DNA of 64,000 nt, taken from Romanomermis culicivorax (taxonomy: Eukaryota > Nematoda > Enoplea > Mermithida > Mermithidae). Positions 1-11,500 of this stretch are shown here, piece after piece. The stretch is from assembly GCA_963922205.1 (NCBI GenBank), contig CAWUHX010000152.1, forward strand, positions 124,001 through 188,000, read 5' to 3'. The notes under the pieces were generated by a model. The model was not told where the DNA came from. It saw nothing but the letters and a program-made list of their open reading frames with translations, and ran no database searches. The position numbers and the translations under genes are program-made. Every line of letters begins with the position of its first letter. Positions within the stretch are counted from its first letter, which is position 1.

Positions 1-1868
1 TATATACAGTATATCTGTCAGAGTATCAATTTTTGTAGCAAAAAGACTAACTTGCTCATCAAACTCCAGAATAGCCAAAAAAAGCTAAAAACGTGTCAAA
101 CGGCATCGACACCACCTTGGGAAGCTTGGACACGACCACACGACCCGCGGGAGGTCAAGGGGTAAGGCGCCGCACATATTCTTGCAAATTGCGCTGTTTC
201 TTGGAATCTTTTCAACAATTTGATTAAAATATTGACTACTAAAATGAGCATTAACTGTGACACATTGTGAGGGGCCAGGCCACATGTCCCGCGGAAGGTC
301 AAGGCGCTTCATTTTCAGTTTTTTTCTTTTTTTTATCTGTTTTTTCTCCAGTTTTTTATCGAATATTTAGTTATTTTTTGTTTATTTTGTTTCTGTGGTT
401 TATTTCACGTCAAAAAATGTTTTTTTTCGTAATTTTTCAATCTGTTTTTTCGTTTTTTTGTAGTTTATTTCTACGTTTTTTAGTTTTCTGAAATTTTTTT
501 CTGGAAAAATTTTGGATGGTTATGAATTTTATGGTTTATGTGCTGCACTTGCTTTTTGTTTTTATTTTTTTCTGTTTTTCTTTTCTTGAATTAAAAACAA
601 ATTTTTTTGAAAGTTTTCTAAATTTTTTTTTTTATTTTCAATTTTTTTTTAATTTCATTTATTTTTCTAGTGATCGAATAAATTTCAATTTTCGAATCTA
701 ACTTTGGATCAATGTCGAATTTTACGTTCAAAAATTGTGGAAAAATGTTCAATGGCCAACAATTTTTTATTAGAATTGGAATTTTCGAAAATATTAAGTC
801 GCGATTTTCAATCGAACGACGACCTAGGTGAATGGCTATCGTTTTTAACCATCAAACTATTGACCCGATACGCCGATTACCGCGACAATTTAGTTTTCAA
901 TTTTAAAACTGAAAATCGTTGTAATATTTTTTGTTTTCTTCATTGAAATAAATAATCAAAGTCGTCTTCAGCTATTAGGTCATAAATTTTTCAGGATTTT
1001 TCTTAATTTTTCTGTATTATGGCCGTTGTGCAAGCGTTGAATGGAATTGACCCGAACATAATAGAAATAGTTGACCTATGTCGGGGGATGAAACATTGGC
1101 TAACAGGTTTGCCGTGAGAAATGGCCTCTTTCCCGATGTACCTGGTGTTGGACAATTTGCTAATCGTCCACCGCGCACTTTGACTCAAATTGTAGTGGCG
1201 AAAAAACTTGGAAACAACAAAATTAATAAAAAACAAAAACAGAGAAATGCAATTTTCAATCAAAATCAAAACTTAAAAAAATAAATCAATATACTGAAAA
1301 AAACAAAAAAAAATTTTAAAAATGAATAAAAACAGACAGCAAGCAGAAGACAAAAATTGGAAAGAAAATATCTAAAACTAAAGAAATAAATACATACGAG
1401 AAAGTAAAAAAAATAATCAAAAAACAACAACTCGACAAAAATCCATAAACTGAAAAAAGATAAATTAAAATGAATAAACAAAAAATAACTAAATATTCGA
1501 TAAAAAACTGGAGAAAAAACAGATAAAAAAAAAGAAAAAAAACTAAAATAAGTAAAAATGAAGCGCCTTGACCTCCCGCGGAGCATGTGGCCTGGCCCCT
1601 CACAATGTGTCGCAGTTAACGCTCATTTTAGTAGTCAATATTGTAATCAAATTGTTGAAAAGATTCCAAGAAACAGCCCGATTTGCAAGAAATTGTGCGG
1701 CGCCTTACCCCTTGACCTCCCACCGGTCGTGTGGTCGTGTCCAAGCCTCCCAAGGTGGTGTCGATAACATTTGACACGTTTTTAGCTTTTTTGGCTATTT
1801 TAGAGTTCGATAAGCAAGTTAGTCTTTTTGCTACAAAAATCAATACTTTGACAGATATACTGTATATA
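1..1868. mobile_element. Foldback-type DNA element with about 390-bp terminal inverted repeats
   Basis: The first 312 bases are an almost exact reverse complement of 1557-1868, both starting TATATACAGTATATCTGTCA. The match continues with more gaps through T-rich sequence to about 395 on the left and 1475 on the right. The middle (about 700-1290) holds two short open frames, 704-946 and 1078-1284, that resemble no transposase I know. The left end coincides with the window edge, so a target-site duplication cannot be tested and the element may begin further left. It reads as a non-autonomous long-TIR element, perhaps carrying captured host sequence. Confidence 0.85.
704..1284 (+). other. Exon-like core inside the foldback element, unidentified
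   Basis: Frame 704-946 encodes 80 residues with a stretch around DLGEWLSFLT and LLTRYADYRD that looks protein-like rather than random. A pyrimidine-rich acceptor-like site lies near 994, followed by a second open frame 1078-1284 ending in a basic, lysine-rich tail. Both lie between the inverted arms. I do not recognise the family. It may be a fragment of a captured host gene or a worn-out transposon protein. Confidence 0.25.
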
Positions 1869-2002
1869 CACTCATCATTATAACGCTATAAGGTGGGTGT
1901 GCACCTCGCACAGTAGTACCCCGAAAGTTTGGGGTCCCTATGACTAGTAATAGGATTGGAAAATCCTGGGGGGGGGGGGATCGCCCAATGGTTAGCCATA
2001 CA

Positions 2003-3086
2003 CAGGGTTGGCAAAAACCCAGTTTTTGAAATCTTCATTTTTTGGGTTTTTGGGTTTTTGGGTGGGTTTTTCTGGGTTTTTCTGGGTTTTTGGTGGGTTT
2101 TTTCTGGGTTTTTGGTGGGTTTTTCTAGGGTTTTTGTTCCAGTTTTGTACTAATGAATGATCATTTTACTTAAAATATATATGAGAATGTTATTTTTAAC
2201 GTATAAAGTGTATTAAATTGCTGAACAGTGTTCAAGACTGACTATACATTTGGTTGTAACATATTTACACGAGTCACGCGACTACACATTGCACAACGAT
2301 TTTATCGATTTGGCTCATTAAAACGATTGGCTGTTTATTGAATTTTTTATTGCATGATCTAAACACTAAAAATTGAAATGTCACTTTAAAAAATTGAGAA
2401 TTACGGAAATCAAATTTCACGCTTCGGCTTCGCTCACTTCATCAGATTCACAGTCACGGGAACTTTCTAGCAGCCCAAAGTTTGTCTTAACGAATACCAG
2501 TTTGCGCACTGTTTCCGTCGACAATTGATTTCGCAGCTTGGAATGTATGAAGCCATAGCCAAAGGTAGAGAAGTTTCTTTCCGAAGATGCGGTAGAGACA
2601 ACGAGCGAAAAAACCTCAATTAACTTTTTATACATGTAATACATTGAAAAAAAACATGTTATCTATGTACCTTCAGAGCGATTCGTTGCACCAGCGGCCA
2701 GTCAGCTCCATCTGTGAGCCAATACTCAAGGACAGACTTTTTCTTTTTGACGAGCATCTGGTCTGGTAGCGAAATGAGTTATTTTGTTTTTGTAATTTTG
2801 CCTCAATCATGTATTGCGTCAATTCTTGATACACAGCACTTTTTTGGTCAGCTAGTTCTGGATTTGCCACAGGGAAATTAACGATGAAATCCTCAATCTC
2901 GTTCTGGATTTGCCACAGGGAAATTAACGATGAAATCCTCAAATTAACGATGAAATCCTCATTTTAAAAGAATTGAGAAAAACCCCAAAAACCCAAAAAC
3001 CCAAATTTTGTCAAAAAAATGCACCCAGAAAAACCCAGAAAAACCCAAAAACCCAAAAACCCAAAAACCCAGGTCTTGCCAACCCT
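2003..3086 (-). mobile_element. Decayed hAT transposon with GGGTTTTT repeats at both ends
   Basis: The ends read CAGGGTTGGCAAAAACCC on the left and the complement GGTCTTGCCAACCCT on the right, a hAT-type terminus. Just inside each end is an array of GGGTTTTT-like units, about 2042-2130 on the plus strand and 2976-3072 as the complement. A hAT transposase remnant lies between on the minus strand. No clean 8-bp target duplication is visible; the flanks share only a TA. Confidence 0.75.
2417..2942 (-). pseudogene. hAT transposase C-terminal (dimerisation) fragment
   Basis: On the minus strand, 2942 to about 2673 encodes a stretch with EYWLTDGADWPLVQRIALK. After an apparent intron of roughly 85 bp the frame resumes at about 2588 with VSTASSERNFSTFGY, followed by HSKLRNQLS and VRKLVFVKTN. 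The ASSERNFSTFG block with the downstream LRNxL and KLVFxKxN blocks is the hallmark of the hAT C-terminal dimerisation domain. The N-terminal zinc finger and the DDE catalytic core are absent, so the copy cannot move itself. 2881-2960 also contains a short duplication. Confident as to family; the exact splice sites are my reading. Confidence 0.75.
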
Positions 3087-3104
3087 ATGGCCGACGATTC
3101 CTGG

Positions 3105-3355
3105 CATACCTGTAGTTGGGGGGGGGGGGGGTTGGGGGGGGGGGGGACCCCCCCCAACTCGGCCAACCCTATACCCAAAATCATTTCCCCCCCCCCAACC
3201 CCCTCCCCCAGTTGGGAAAAAATTAAAAAAATTTGCCAAAAAGTGTATGTTTTTTGGCCTTTTTTGGGAAAAATTTCGATTTTTTCCTACCCCCCCCCCC
3301 AAAATTTCGGATTTACCCACCCCCCCCCCAACGGGTCGGAGGTCTTACAGGTATG
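3105..3355 (+). mobile_element. Family B G-rich MITE, copy 1, exact 8-bp TSD
   Basis: Starts CATACCTGTAGTTGGGG and ends CTTACAGGTATG. The flanks are ATTCCTGG at 3097-3104 and again at 3356-3363, an exact 8-bp duplication. Long G and C runs lie just inside both ends, and the interior reads GGCCTTTTTTGGG and AAATTTCG. The 8-bp duplication and CA start are as expected for hAT-type mobilisation. Confidence 0.88.
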
Positions 3356-3380
3356 ATTCCTGGGGGGGGGGGGGGGGGGC

Positions 3381-4336
3381 GCGGTTCCTTAGCATTTCCA
3401 ACTAATTTTTGGTTTCGAAAACTTTGGAATTTTCTGAACATAAATTTCCTGCGTTTAAGAAATGATTTAGACATCAGTGTTGTTGCCAATTGAAGAATCG
3501 AAATTCATGGTGTCTGATTTTTGAATTTCAATTGCATTTTTTCCTTTTTATTATTTAGAACGACTTCTGTTGGTTTGTTCGAATTTATGAAGCAATTTTG
3601 TGTTTTAACTGATTTTTCTAGTTAGTTAGTTGATAGAAAACATCAGCCTATTGTTCAGGTCTGAACACCATTATAGACTGAAAAATTAAATGTCAGATAT
3701 TTAGATAAGTGCTTAAAAGATAAATTTTACAGCGTTCTAGGATATATAAATCCGAAAATTTACCAGCGCGAAGCAAGCAAAAGTATAAATCAAGTATATG
3801 TACAGCGACAGCCTATAATTCTTTGTCTCTTTTTTCCTCTCGCTTGAAGTTTTCCGGACTTTACGAACATAAAGCTTTTCTATTGGGGAACGATGAATAC
3901 CCATTAGGTTGAGAAGATTAATTTTCTAGCGTTCTAGAATATAAAAATCTTTGAAATTTTTTGGGCACTAAACGCCGGAATAAAGCTTCAATTTAAATAT
4001 CTAAATCCTCAGGGCTGATCATGAAAATTTTTCAATGAATAAATACTGTCATTGAGTTAGAAAAACAGATACAACATTTTCAGAGTTTTGTGGGAATCTA
4101 CAATTTTCGCTTGTTTTACACTTTTTTAATGTAATTTTAGCCTGGAATGCAGAAATCTTTTTGTGCAAAAACTATTCTGAGTCGTTTCCGTACGGTTTAG
4201 AGAAATGCCTGTGGAGAAAATGGCTGAAAAAATTCAGACCAAATAGCACAAATTTCCGTGTAAAAAAAACATTGTTTCTCGGCTAAAAAACAATTATAGT
4301 ATATCGTAAAAGTATAAAATAAATTTTTATAATTCT
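3381..4336. other. AT-rich intergenic stretch
   Basis: No supported gene. It contains fragments of the dispersed GCGCGAAGC-type repeat (around 3768) and AT-rich sequence only. Confidence 0.5.
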
Positions 4337-4742
4337 TAACGGAGCCCCGAGGTCTGGGGGGGGGGGTCGGGCGACTTTTTATGGGCCGGTGGTCAGTAAT
4401 TCCCACAATTTTGGGGGAAGGGGTCTCTCAAGGAAAAAAAGTCCCAAAAATAGTTCAAAAATAGTAATTTTTTTCTATAAAGACCGAAAAATTTACAATG
4501 GCGCGAAACGCCCAGAAAATTCACATTTTTGACCATTTTTTGTTCAAAAGTTGATATTTTTCATCCAAAAATTTACATTTTTCAGTATTTTTCTGACCAA
4601 AAGTGTGGGGGTTCCTACGGCTACCATATGGCTAGCCATGGTATTGGAAAATCCTGGGGGGGGGCGGTCGCCCAATGGCTAGCCATATGGTCGACGATTT
4701 CTGGGGAGGGTTCACATAGCACTCCCGCCCAATTACATGTAC
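4337..4742 (+). mobile_element. Family A G-rich MITE, copy 2
   Basis: Begins AACGGAGCCCCGAGGTCTGGGG and ends CCCAATTACATGTACGG. It carries the internal blocks ATGGCGCGAAACGCC, TTGATATTTTTCA and AATGGCTAGCCATATGG shared with the copy at 24449-24886. The outermost CATACATGTA at the left end is eroded and no target duplication is convincing. Confidence 0.75.
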
Positions 4743-5269
4743 GGTGGTGGCCACCCTGATGATAGCATTGATTAAGTTAGTGGAGAAATGAAGAAAAATT
4801 CATGATTTCATATTCTTTGTGTGGGAGCGACTCGATCGAAAAATTGCACTTTTCACTATTCCGAAGTGAAGTGTCGAGTTTTTCTCATTCTAATATGGCA
4901 TGAGGCTATATTACAGATGGACGAATACAATAAAGAATTTGTGAAAAACGAAAGTAGGGTTACTTATGGCCGCGTTTGAGCATGATTATAGCAGTTAGAG
5001 CACGCTCTGAAAATTTTATCCGGTACCTGGGTACTATATGCAAGTAGTATTGAAAAAGGCAGTGAATGAGCGCATTTAAAGATTTTCAAGAAAAACTAGT
5101 GGATTTTAAGATACGAACAGTGCGAAATGCTTAGAAACAAAATTTAAGATAGACTAATTATTTTATTCGAACAAACGTTGCACTTCTAAGCAAATCGTGG
5201 TGGCCTTGGTCGCTCATCACAATTTTTTGATGAATCCATTTCCAAACTGCATATCCCGCTAGCTTCAGG
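4743..5269. other. Intergenic stretch without gene
   Basis: AT-rich, with only short chance open frames. It begins with GGTGGTGGCCACCCTGATG, which resembles the end of the CAGGGTGGCCAC element nested at 5888-7000, so an old fragment may be present. Confidence 0.4.
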
Positions 5270-5887
5270 GGCCGTATTCATAAATTAGTCTAAAGTCTAT
5301 AGACCTAGCTAAAGTCGATAGACCGGGCTAAAGTCTGCATTCATAAACGATTTTGTTGGCTGTCCAAATGTAGACCGGTTCATACTCTTCAGCCCATTAG
5401 AAAAAGGCTATTACAAACTGATATTACTAATAGAATCAAATATTAGTAGCCATAACTCTATAAAAAATTTAAATATAACTTTTTGAGAGATGTTTTTGGA
5501 TTAGTATCAGGGAGATCTACAAATTGATGCCCAGTTTGCCGCATTCCGGAACAAAAAACAAATGCCTAGAAAAAAGGTTTCCCAAACTGTAAATTTAAAT
5601 GCAAAATGTTCAAGCATGCTATAGAGGAGATACTAATACTTTTGAATTGCTCAACCTAATATTTTATCGTCATTATATATCACCCAAAGACTTTAATATG
5701 GATAGGACAAAGTCGTTGAAGTCTCTTCAATGATAAATGTTCACAATAATGTTACTAATTTAAAAAAAAAACATTTTCAATCAATGAAGAGAAAATGTAA
5801 GATAATTTATATGCCTTTCACATCTATAAATGAAGCATAGAAGTAAAAAATATTCCAAAATTATATGTCGATCGTTGAACAAAGGAC

Positions 5888-7000
5888 CAGGGTGGCCACT
5901 AGTTTGACGAAATCAAATTCTCGTTTTTTTCCCGGTTTTCCCGGTTGCATTTCAAAATTTTCCCGGTTTTTAAAATATAGCTTGAAAGAGGTGAACCTCT
6001 GTTTGTTCCCAAAATTCGAGCGACTCAATATAGCCCAGTCGGAATTATTCTTAAAGACCAAGATCTGGCGAGTGTGAGGAACTTTTATTTTTTGCTGGGG
6101 AATGACGGGTTGCCAAATTGATATTACGTGAGGAAATGATGGTATGGTAAACGTATAGAGAAACGTACAAAAAATTTTTCAACATTTTTTGGAGGTGAAA
6201 GTCTAAAAAATTTTCTTAGGCTTAGGGCATAGCAGCAGCCCCCGAACGGTGCAGCGCGGAGTACATAGTGGGCGCGTAACGCCCGTCCTGTTGAGACTCT
6301 TCGGATTAAGTTATTAGTTGAGATACCAGCAAGGGTATGGGTGTGTGCAAGGCCGTATCAAGAGGAGGCCGATTTCATGTCTATAAAAATCTCAAAATTT
6401 TCCTGCGCTTGATGCCGGCCAATGAGTATAACAGTCATTGATTTATATCAGGCGTGGCCATTAGCATATCTACTTCAACTTACTGATTAACCTTCAACAA
6501 TTTCAATCAAACTGAATTACCTCATCTCTTTTTTTATCAGTTACAAGTCAATATCTTGCCGTTAAATGAGATTTTCCATCAATCTTTACCATTTTTTCTC
6601 GTCCTGTTTAGAGCACCGTTTTAGACAGTATTTTTCTGGACTGGGCACTTTAACTTGAAAATTTTCTCACTCATTTTCACCCTATTACTTTTGAAATAGT
6701 AAAATTTAACGATAAATTTTTTCAATATGAGAAAAACAGTTCTTGACGCCTCTGTAAGCTGAAGAACTGTCATCAAAACATTATCAGAAATAATTCGGAA
6801 AACTGAAATAAAATTTGATTCTAGTATCAGGCAGAAAAAAAGTTTGAGATTCATTTTTTGCTTAAAATTCTCAAAAAATGACTTGATCTTCAGGAAATTT
6901 CCGGTTATTTTCCGGTTCTCCCGGTTTTCCCGGTGGCTTAAATTAAAAAATCCCGGTTATTTCCCGGTTTTCCAGGTTTTACCGATTGGTGGCCACCCTG
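5888..7000. mobile_element. Nested element with CAGGGTGGCCAC ends and CCCGGTTTTCCCGG subterminal repeats
   Basis: Left end CAGGGTGGCCACTAGTTTGA, right end ATTGGTGGCCACCCTG. AAGGAC lies directly outside both ends (5882-5887, 7001-7006). Inside each end, TTTCCCGGTTTTCCCGGTT-like blocks are repeated (about 5928-5972 and 6898-6985). The CAGGG terminus suggests a hAT element, but the visible duplication is 6 bp, not 8. The interior includes a copy of the dispersed ATGAGTATAACAGTCATT repeat at about 6360-6580. Confidence 0.7.
6225..6585 (+). repeat. Family D dispersed repeat, copy inside nested element
   Basis: The block CTCAAAATTTTCC, a GCGCTT-GATGCCGG inexact hairpin, CAATGAGTATAACAGTCATT, a TCAGGCGTGGCCATTA stretch and ATTACCTCATCTCT recurs in the same order at 32805-32960 and 33056-33210. 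Confidence 0.65.
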
Positions 7001-7503
7001 AAGGACATAAGCGTCGCGATGCCTCAGCTCCAAGTTTGAATATACTAAGTCAAAATATAGTTTCTACCATGTGTGAAAAACGCAAAAACTAATAATGGAT
7101 CTTATATCCCATTGGTACTTGATAACCATAATGAGTTTCAGACCAAGATTCACAGCCGATGAAGGAGCAATGATCGTTTTTGTACTCGGTAAACAGAGAA
7201 ACGATAGAGCAACAACTACACAGAGTAACAAAATAATTTTAAACTTCTATCATTGAAATTCAGCGACTTGAACAGCCGAGTGAGATCTTGTATATCTCGA
7301 AAAACTCTTTCGCGCCTCAACGCCCTTTGATATACAACACCAAAATTTTAAAAACGCAACCATTTTAATTATAAATTTTGGTATAAGTACATTTAGCCCG
7401 CTAGGGTAGCAGGCTAAATTTTTGGTTTGAAAGACCGTTTTTTCCCGATTTTGGTCTATAGACCGGCCTATAGGCTTTAGTCTTTTTATGAATACGGCCC
7501 AGG

Positions 7504-8541
7504 TTCTACTGTCTACCGGTTCATCATCGTCAGCTTTTATGCCTTTTCGGTCTTATACACAATGCATCTCCCAAACTATTTTTATAGTACGAATATTTCA
7601 TACGGGAAAAATTTCTTGAAATTTTTTTTATGTCTCGTTCCGTGCTGCATTTTCAAAACCCACAGCCTTTCTGTTGTTAAAATGCGCGACAATTACTTTT
7701 TGTGAGCCATATTAATAGCCTTGTTATCACGCACTGAGTTAATGAAGGACATTCGTTCACTGTAACTGCACATTAAATACAGGGAATAGTATGTAATATA
7801 AATGTTTTGTTTATACAATATCTTGTCGAACGTCGGGTATACCCGGGTACCCGAAATACTGGGGCAGCAACCGCTGTGAAGCATAAAATATAGTGAATAT
7901 GCAAGGTTTTAGTCATTGCTGCCGGCGCTGAAAATCGAGATTCTGACCTAAAACGCACCAAAGCGCACCTTCCCTCGCCTGAAAAAATTTTGCTCCCCAT
8001 TTAAGGATCCAAGCCAAATTTTTTACCTGTTTCTGAAATGTCAGTCTTCAAAAAGCCTACATGAGAATAAACACTGCCCAAAATCATTTTCATGCTATGT
8101 ACATAAATGCTTCGGCTAAAAAAGATTTGGAAATGCAGAAAAATCTTGGGTGCGTTTGTCAAATGACGAAAAGGCTAGTGCATTTTTAGAAGGTCAAAAC
8201 CTAAAAATATCCTGGCGCTTTCTCGCTGGTGGTTACTATCATAATAATGATCATTGATTACCTTGATAATTATTATTATTGATAACAAATTAGTCAAGTT
8301 CGTTTACTACTAAACTTTTAAAAGTTTTCGTCATGATGTCTCATCCCATTTTTTAATCATGGAATTTTCGATATTTTGAACGAATATTATGGAATTTTTG
8401 CGTTTTGAAGTTGTTTTTTCTTATATCATAAGAATGATGCACATGTATCAAAATGATCGACGCGAAGCGCCAAAATTTTTTCTGAATTGAAGTCAAAAAT
8501 GAGTTAAAAATCGGAGTAATCTCAACATTTGGTTTTTTTAG
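7504..8541. other. Intergenic region upstream of the epsin start
   Basis: No gene is supported. 7800-7870 is an inverted relative of the CCCGGGTACCCGG repeat found at 32615-32690, including the adjoining TTTATACAATATCTTGT block. A CGCGAAGCG hairpin is at 8461-8469. The acceptor at 8540-8541 implies that a 5' non-coding exon of the epsin gene lies somewhere upstream; I could not identify it. Confidence 0.45.
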
Positions 8542-11500
8542 ATGGCAGCAATTAGTGGAAATATCAATACAATGAGGCGACAGATAAAAAACGTCGTTGG
8601 AAATTATTCGATCGCTGAGATTAAAGTAAGACCCAAGCTTGAATGCTTTCCAACGGTCACAATTGTTTGCGTTGCTCCCGCCTTCTTTCAGTGAACCAGG
8701 TTGCATAGTCAAATACTTATTTAAATTTTAGCTCCACATCGTTTGTGTGTATAATTTTAATTAATTTATACCTTTTTAACTTCAATTTATACCTTTTTTT
8801 AAACAATAATTTATACCTTTTTAACAAAGTATAGTATGACAGAGTATGCAGTAAACATTTTGACGAACAGGCACGCACGGCAAGAATTTTCCAGGGTGTA
8901 GGGTCCTTCGACTTTTTATCGACAGGGGTAGGGGTGGGTGAGCAAAAAAAACAAAAAAATTTCCACAAGCATGTTTTTCATACAAAATATGCATGAAAGA
9001 TATCGAAAAAACTGTCTCCGAAAAAGTTCAGGGAGCGGTGTTTGACGATTTTTTCAGGCCAGGGAAAGGTGTTCAGGCTCTCAGGTAGGAGGGTTTACCT
9101 CCCCCTGACCCTCCCTATGTGCATGTATGGTCGCAAAGCCATAGAGTTGTAAATAATCATTGATCTGCAAATTTTTCGAATTTTGAAAACATTCCGCATT
9201 TCTGAAATAAATGGGTATAACCTTCTAGTATTTTTCATGAAATGTTCCAGAATGCAAAAAGCCGAACCTGCTTGCGGCTTTGATCGCTCCATTTATCGAT
9301 CAACTACCGTATTTCAAGGAAGGAGAGAATAGAGCTGTGTAAAGAAAGACTGCTCTCGTAGAAATATTTCTTTGCTCGCTTCAAAAATTATCATTACAGG
9401 GATTTCTTGATTTCATCATTTTGGTTAACTCAAGTAAAATTTAGAAAAATGTTTACTGCCTTATTTCTGAATATATTCCACCTACAAAGGCACAGGACGA
9501 TGAAAAGATATGATGAAAAACATCGAAGAAAATAAAGAAAATTAAACATAGCGAACAAAGTAGAAGTCCGAGGAAATGGGAACTTGCGCAGATTAATTTT
9601 ACAGATGCATCATTGTTTTTATGAAGGCAAACACATACACGGCGCATTCCCACAAGTGCATATACAGTTCCTTGTACATATGGTGCAAATGCATTGTGGG
9701 CATATAACAATGGCGCGTTTGTAAATCGGCGCAATTGGCCAGGGCGCAAATGGGAAAGCGCAAATTAAATCGGCGCATATGGTTACACTGTTTTTTTGTA
9801 CTCGACCCACATGTACTGGTACAAACGACGGTCTAAATTTTTTTTGTACTTTTCTAAAAATATTTGTACGAATTTTACATGAAAATTAACGTGACATATT
9901 CATCCTTACTACTTAATACTTAGCAAATTATAGTGTAATAAAGTCTGATTGTTAACTAGTACTCGATTCTTTATTTTTTCTTAAGGATAGTGGCATTATA
10001 CAGTCTCAAAAGTGAAATTACTAGATAGTAGTAAATTGGAAAACCAAACTTCTCTTTTCAACTTTATTCCATACTCACACCATTGTGTGTACATGCAATG
10101 ATTGATGAATGATGTGTAATAATATGAGAAGGAACTGCAGGCAACATTTAGTTACTATGAGTGTACCTACTACTTGCATAACATAATATAATAATTCTAC
10201 CTATAGTCTGTTTTTTATAAAATGCTTCAAAGTAGAAAAGTGACACGAATCAGTACTGCCGTCAAAATCGTTTACATAAAGTTTTTTTGTAAAATTTTTC
10301 ACTCTAAAAATTGCTAAAGGTCAGGTCAGTATGCTCATAAATTTCCAGTCCTACATGACACTTTGTTCATCAGAAAATCGCAAAAATCTGAAATACTACT
10401 TGCTTTCCACTTTCGTTATTTGGAAGCATTTTAAGAAAAACAGACTATAGTATGTGTGGTTGGTTACCTAACGTAATAAAAAGTACTTATTACGACACTA
10501 TTAGGTCACCTAAACTAGAGAGTATGTCGGACCGCATTGTGTGTGTAATAATAACGTATCTGCTTGTGAGTTGTGTGTATGGTACACAAATAGATCATTG
10601 GTTACACTGTGATTGATATATCAAATTGAATTTTCATACCAGCAAATTGTTTGTACTGGCACAAACAAGGCCCAAATTTTTGTTTCTACTCAAGCTAAAA
10701 AGTTTATAAACTACAAAAAACTATGTATGGCTGCAAACCCTTTATTTAGGTTCGCGAAGCTACCAGCAATGATCCTTGGGGTCCGTCGGGGACGCTTTTA
10801 TCCGAAATTGCCGATTTGACGCACAATCCCGTTTCATTTTCTGAAATTATGCAAATTTTGTGGAAAAGATTGAGCGATCATGGCAAAAATTGGCGCCACG
10901 TTTATAAAAGTTTAGTTGTCATGGATTATCTGGTGAAATTAGGATCGGAAAAAATCGCTTCGCAGTGTAGAGAGAATATTTTTGCAATACAAACATTGAA
11001 GGTCAGTTTTGTCTCTGTAAATGTGCCATAGCTTAAAATCAGATCAGATCTTTTTTTCAAAATATTTTCATGAATAATCATCGATAAGGGATAAATGATA
11101 ATTTTATTATTGATGAGAAAAATTGTTTGTCAGAGAGTTTGATTATTTTTTGACTAGTTGTTGATCAATATGTGCCCAAACTTGAGCATATCCGTGTTTT
11201 TATTTGATAACGTACATTTTTCTACTATGGAAGGTGAAAATTGCAATTCTTCAATATTTTTCCCTGTTGATAGATTTCTATCAACTAAAGCCCCTTTCTT
11301 AGGATTTTCAATTTATCGAAGATAATAAAGATCAAGGCGTGAGTGTTCGTGAAAAGGCGAAACAAATGGTTGCATTGCTGAAAGATGAAGAACGACTGAA
11401 AAATGAGCGTGTCAAGGCTATGTCCGCTAAGAAACGTTACATGCAGCAGGGGATGGGAATATCGTTTGATGGAGTGGTAAATTCAATTCCGGAAGTCTTT

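Larger units (their letters stand above)
1930..3380. mobile_element. Family A MITE copy split by nested hAT and family B insertions
   Basis: 1930-2002 matches the family A region that reads GGGTCCC..., AATCCTGGGGG, CGCCCAATGG and TAGCCATA in better copies (24764-24830, 4610-4690). The matching continuation, TGGYCGACGATTYCTGGGG, resumes at 3088-3104 and again at 3356-3380. In between are a hAT-like element (2003-3086) and a family B MITE (3105-3355). The order of insertion is therefore A first, then the other two. Confidence 0.7.
5270..7499. mobile_element. 2.2 kb DNA element with GGCCGTATTCATAAA inverted ends, CAGG TSD
   Basis: The left end GGCCGTATTCATAAATTAGTC and the right end, read as complement GGCCGTATTCATAAAAAGAC, match for about 45 bp including repeated CTATAGACC blocks. 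CAGG lies directly outside both ends (5266-5269 and 7500-7503), consistent with a 4-bp target duplication. No transposase is visible. The middle is occupied by a second, nested element. Confidence 0.75.

Noticed and set aside
267-1603. Phe-rich frames in the foldback element as membrane proteins
   Set aside because: They are produced by T-rich DNA in the inverted arms and occur on both strands.
1-1868. LTR retrotransposon with terminal repeats
   Set aside because: The terminal repeats are inverted, not direct, and there is no pol-type coding sequence.
2042-3072. GGGTTTTT arrays as an interstitial telomere
   Set aside because: The two arrays are in opposite orientation and sit precisely inside the ends of a hAT element.
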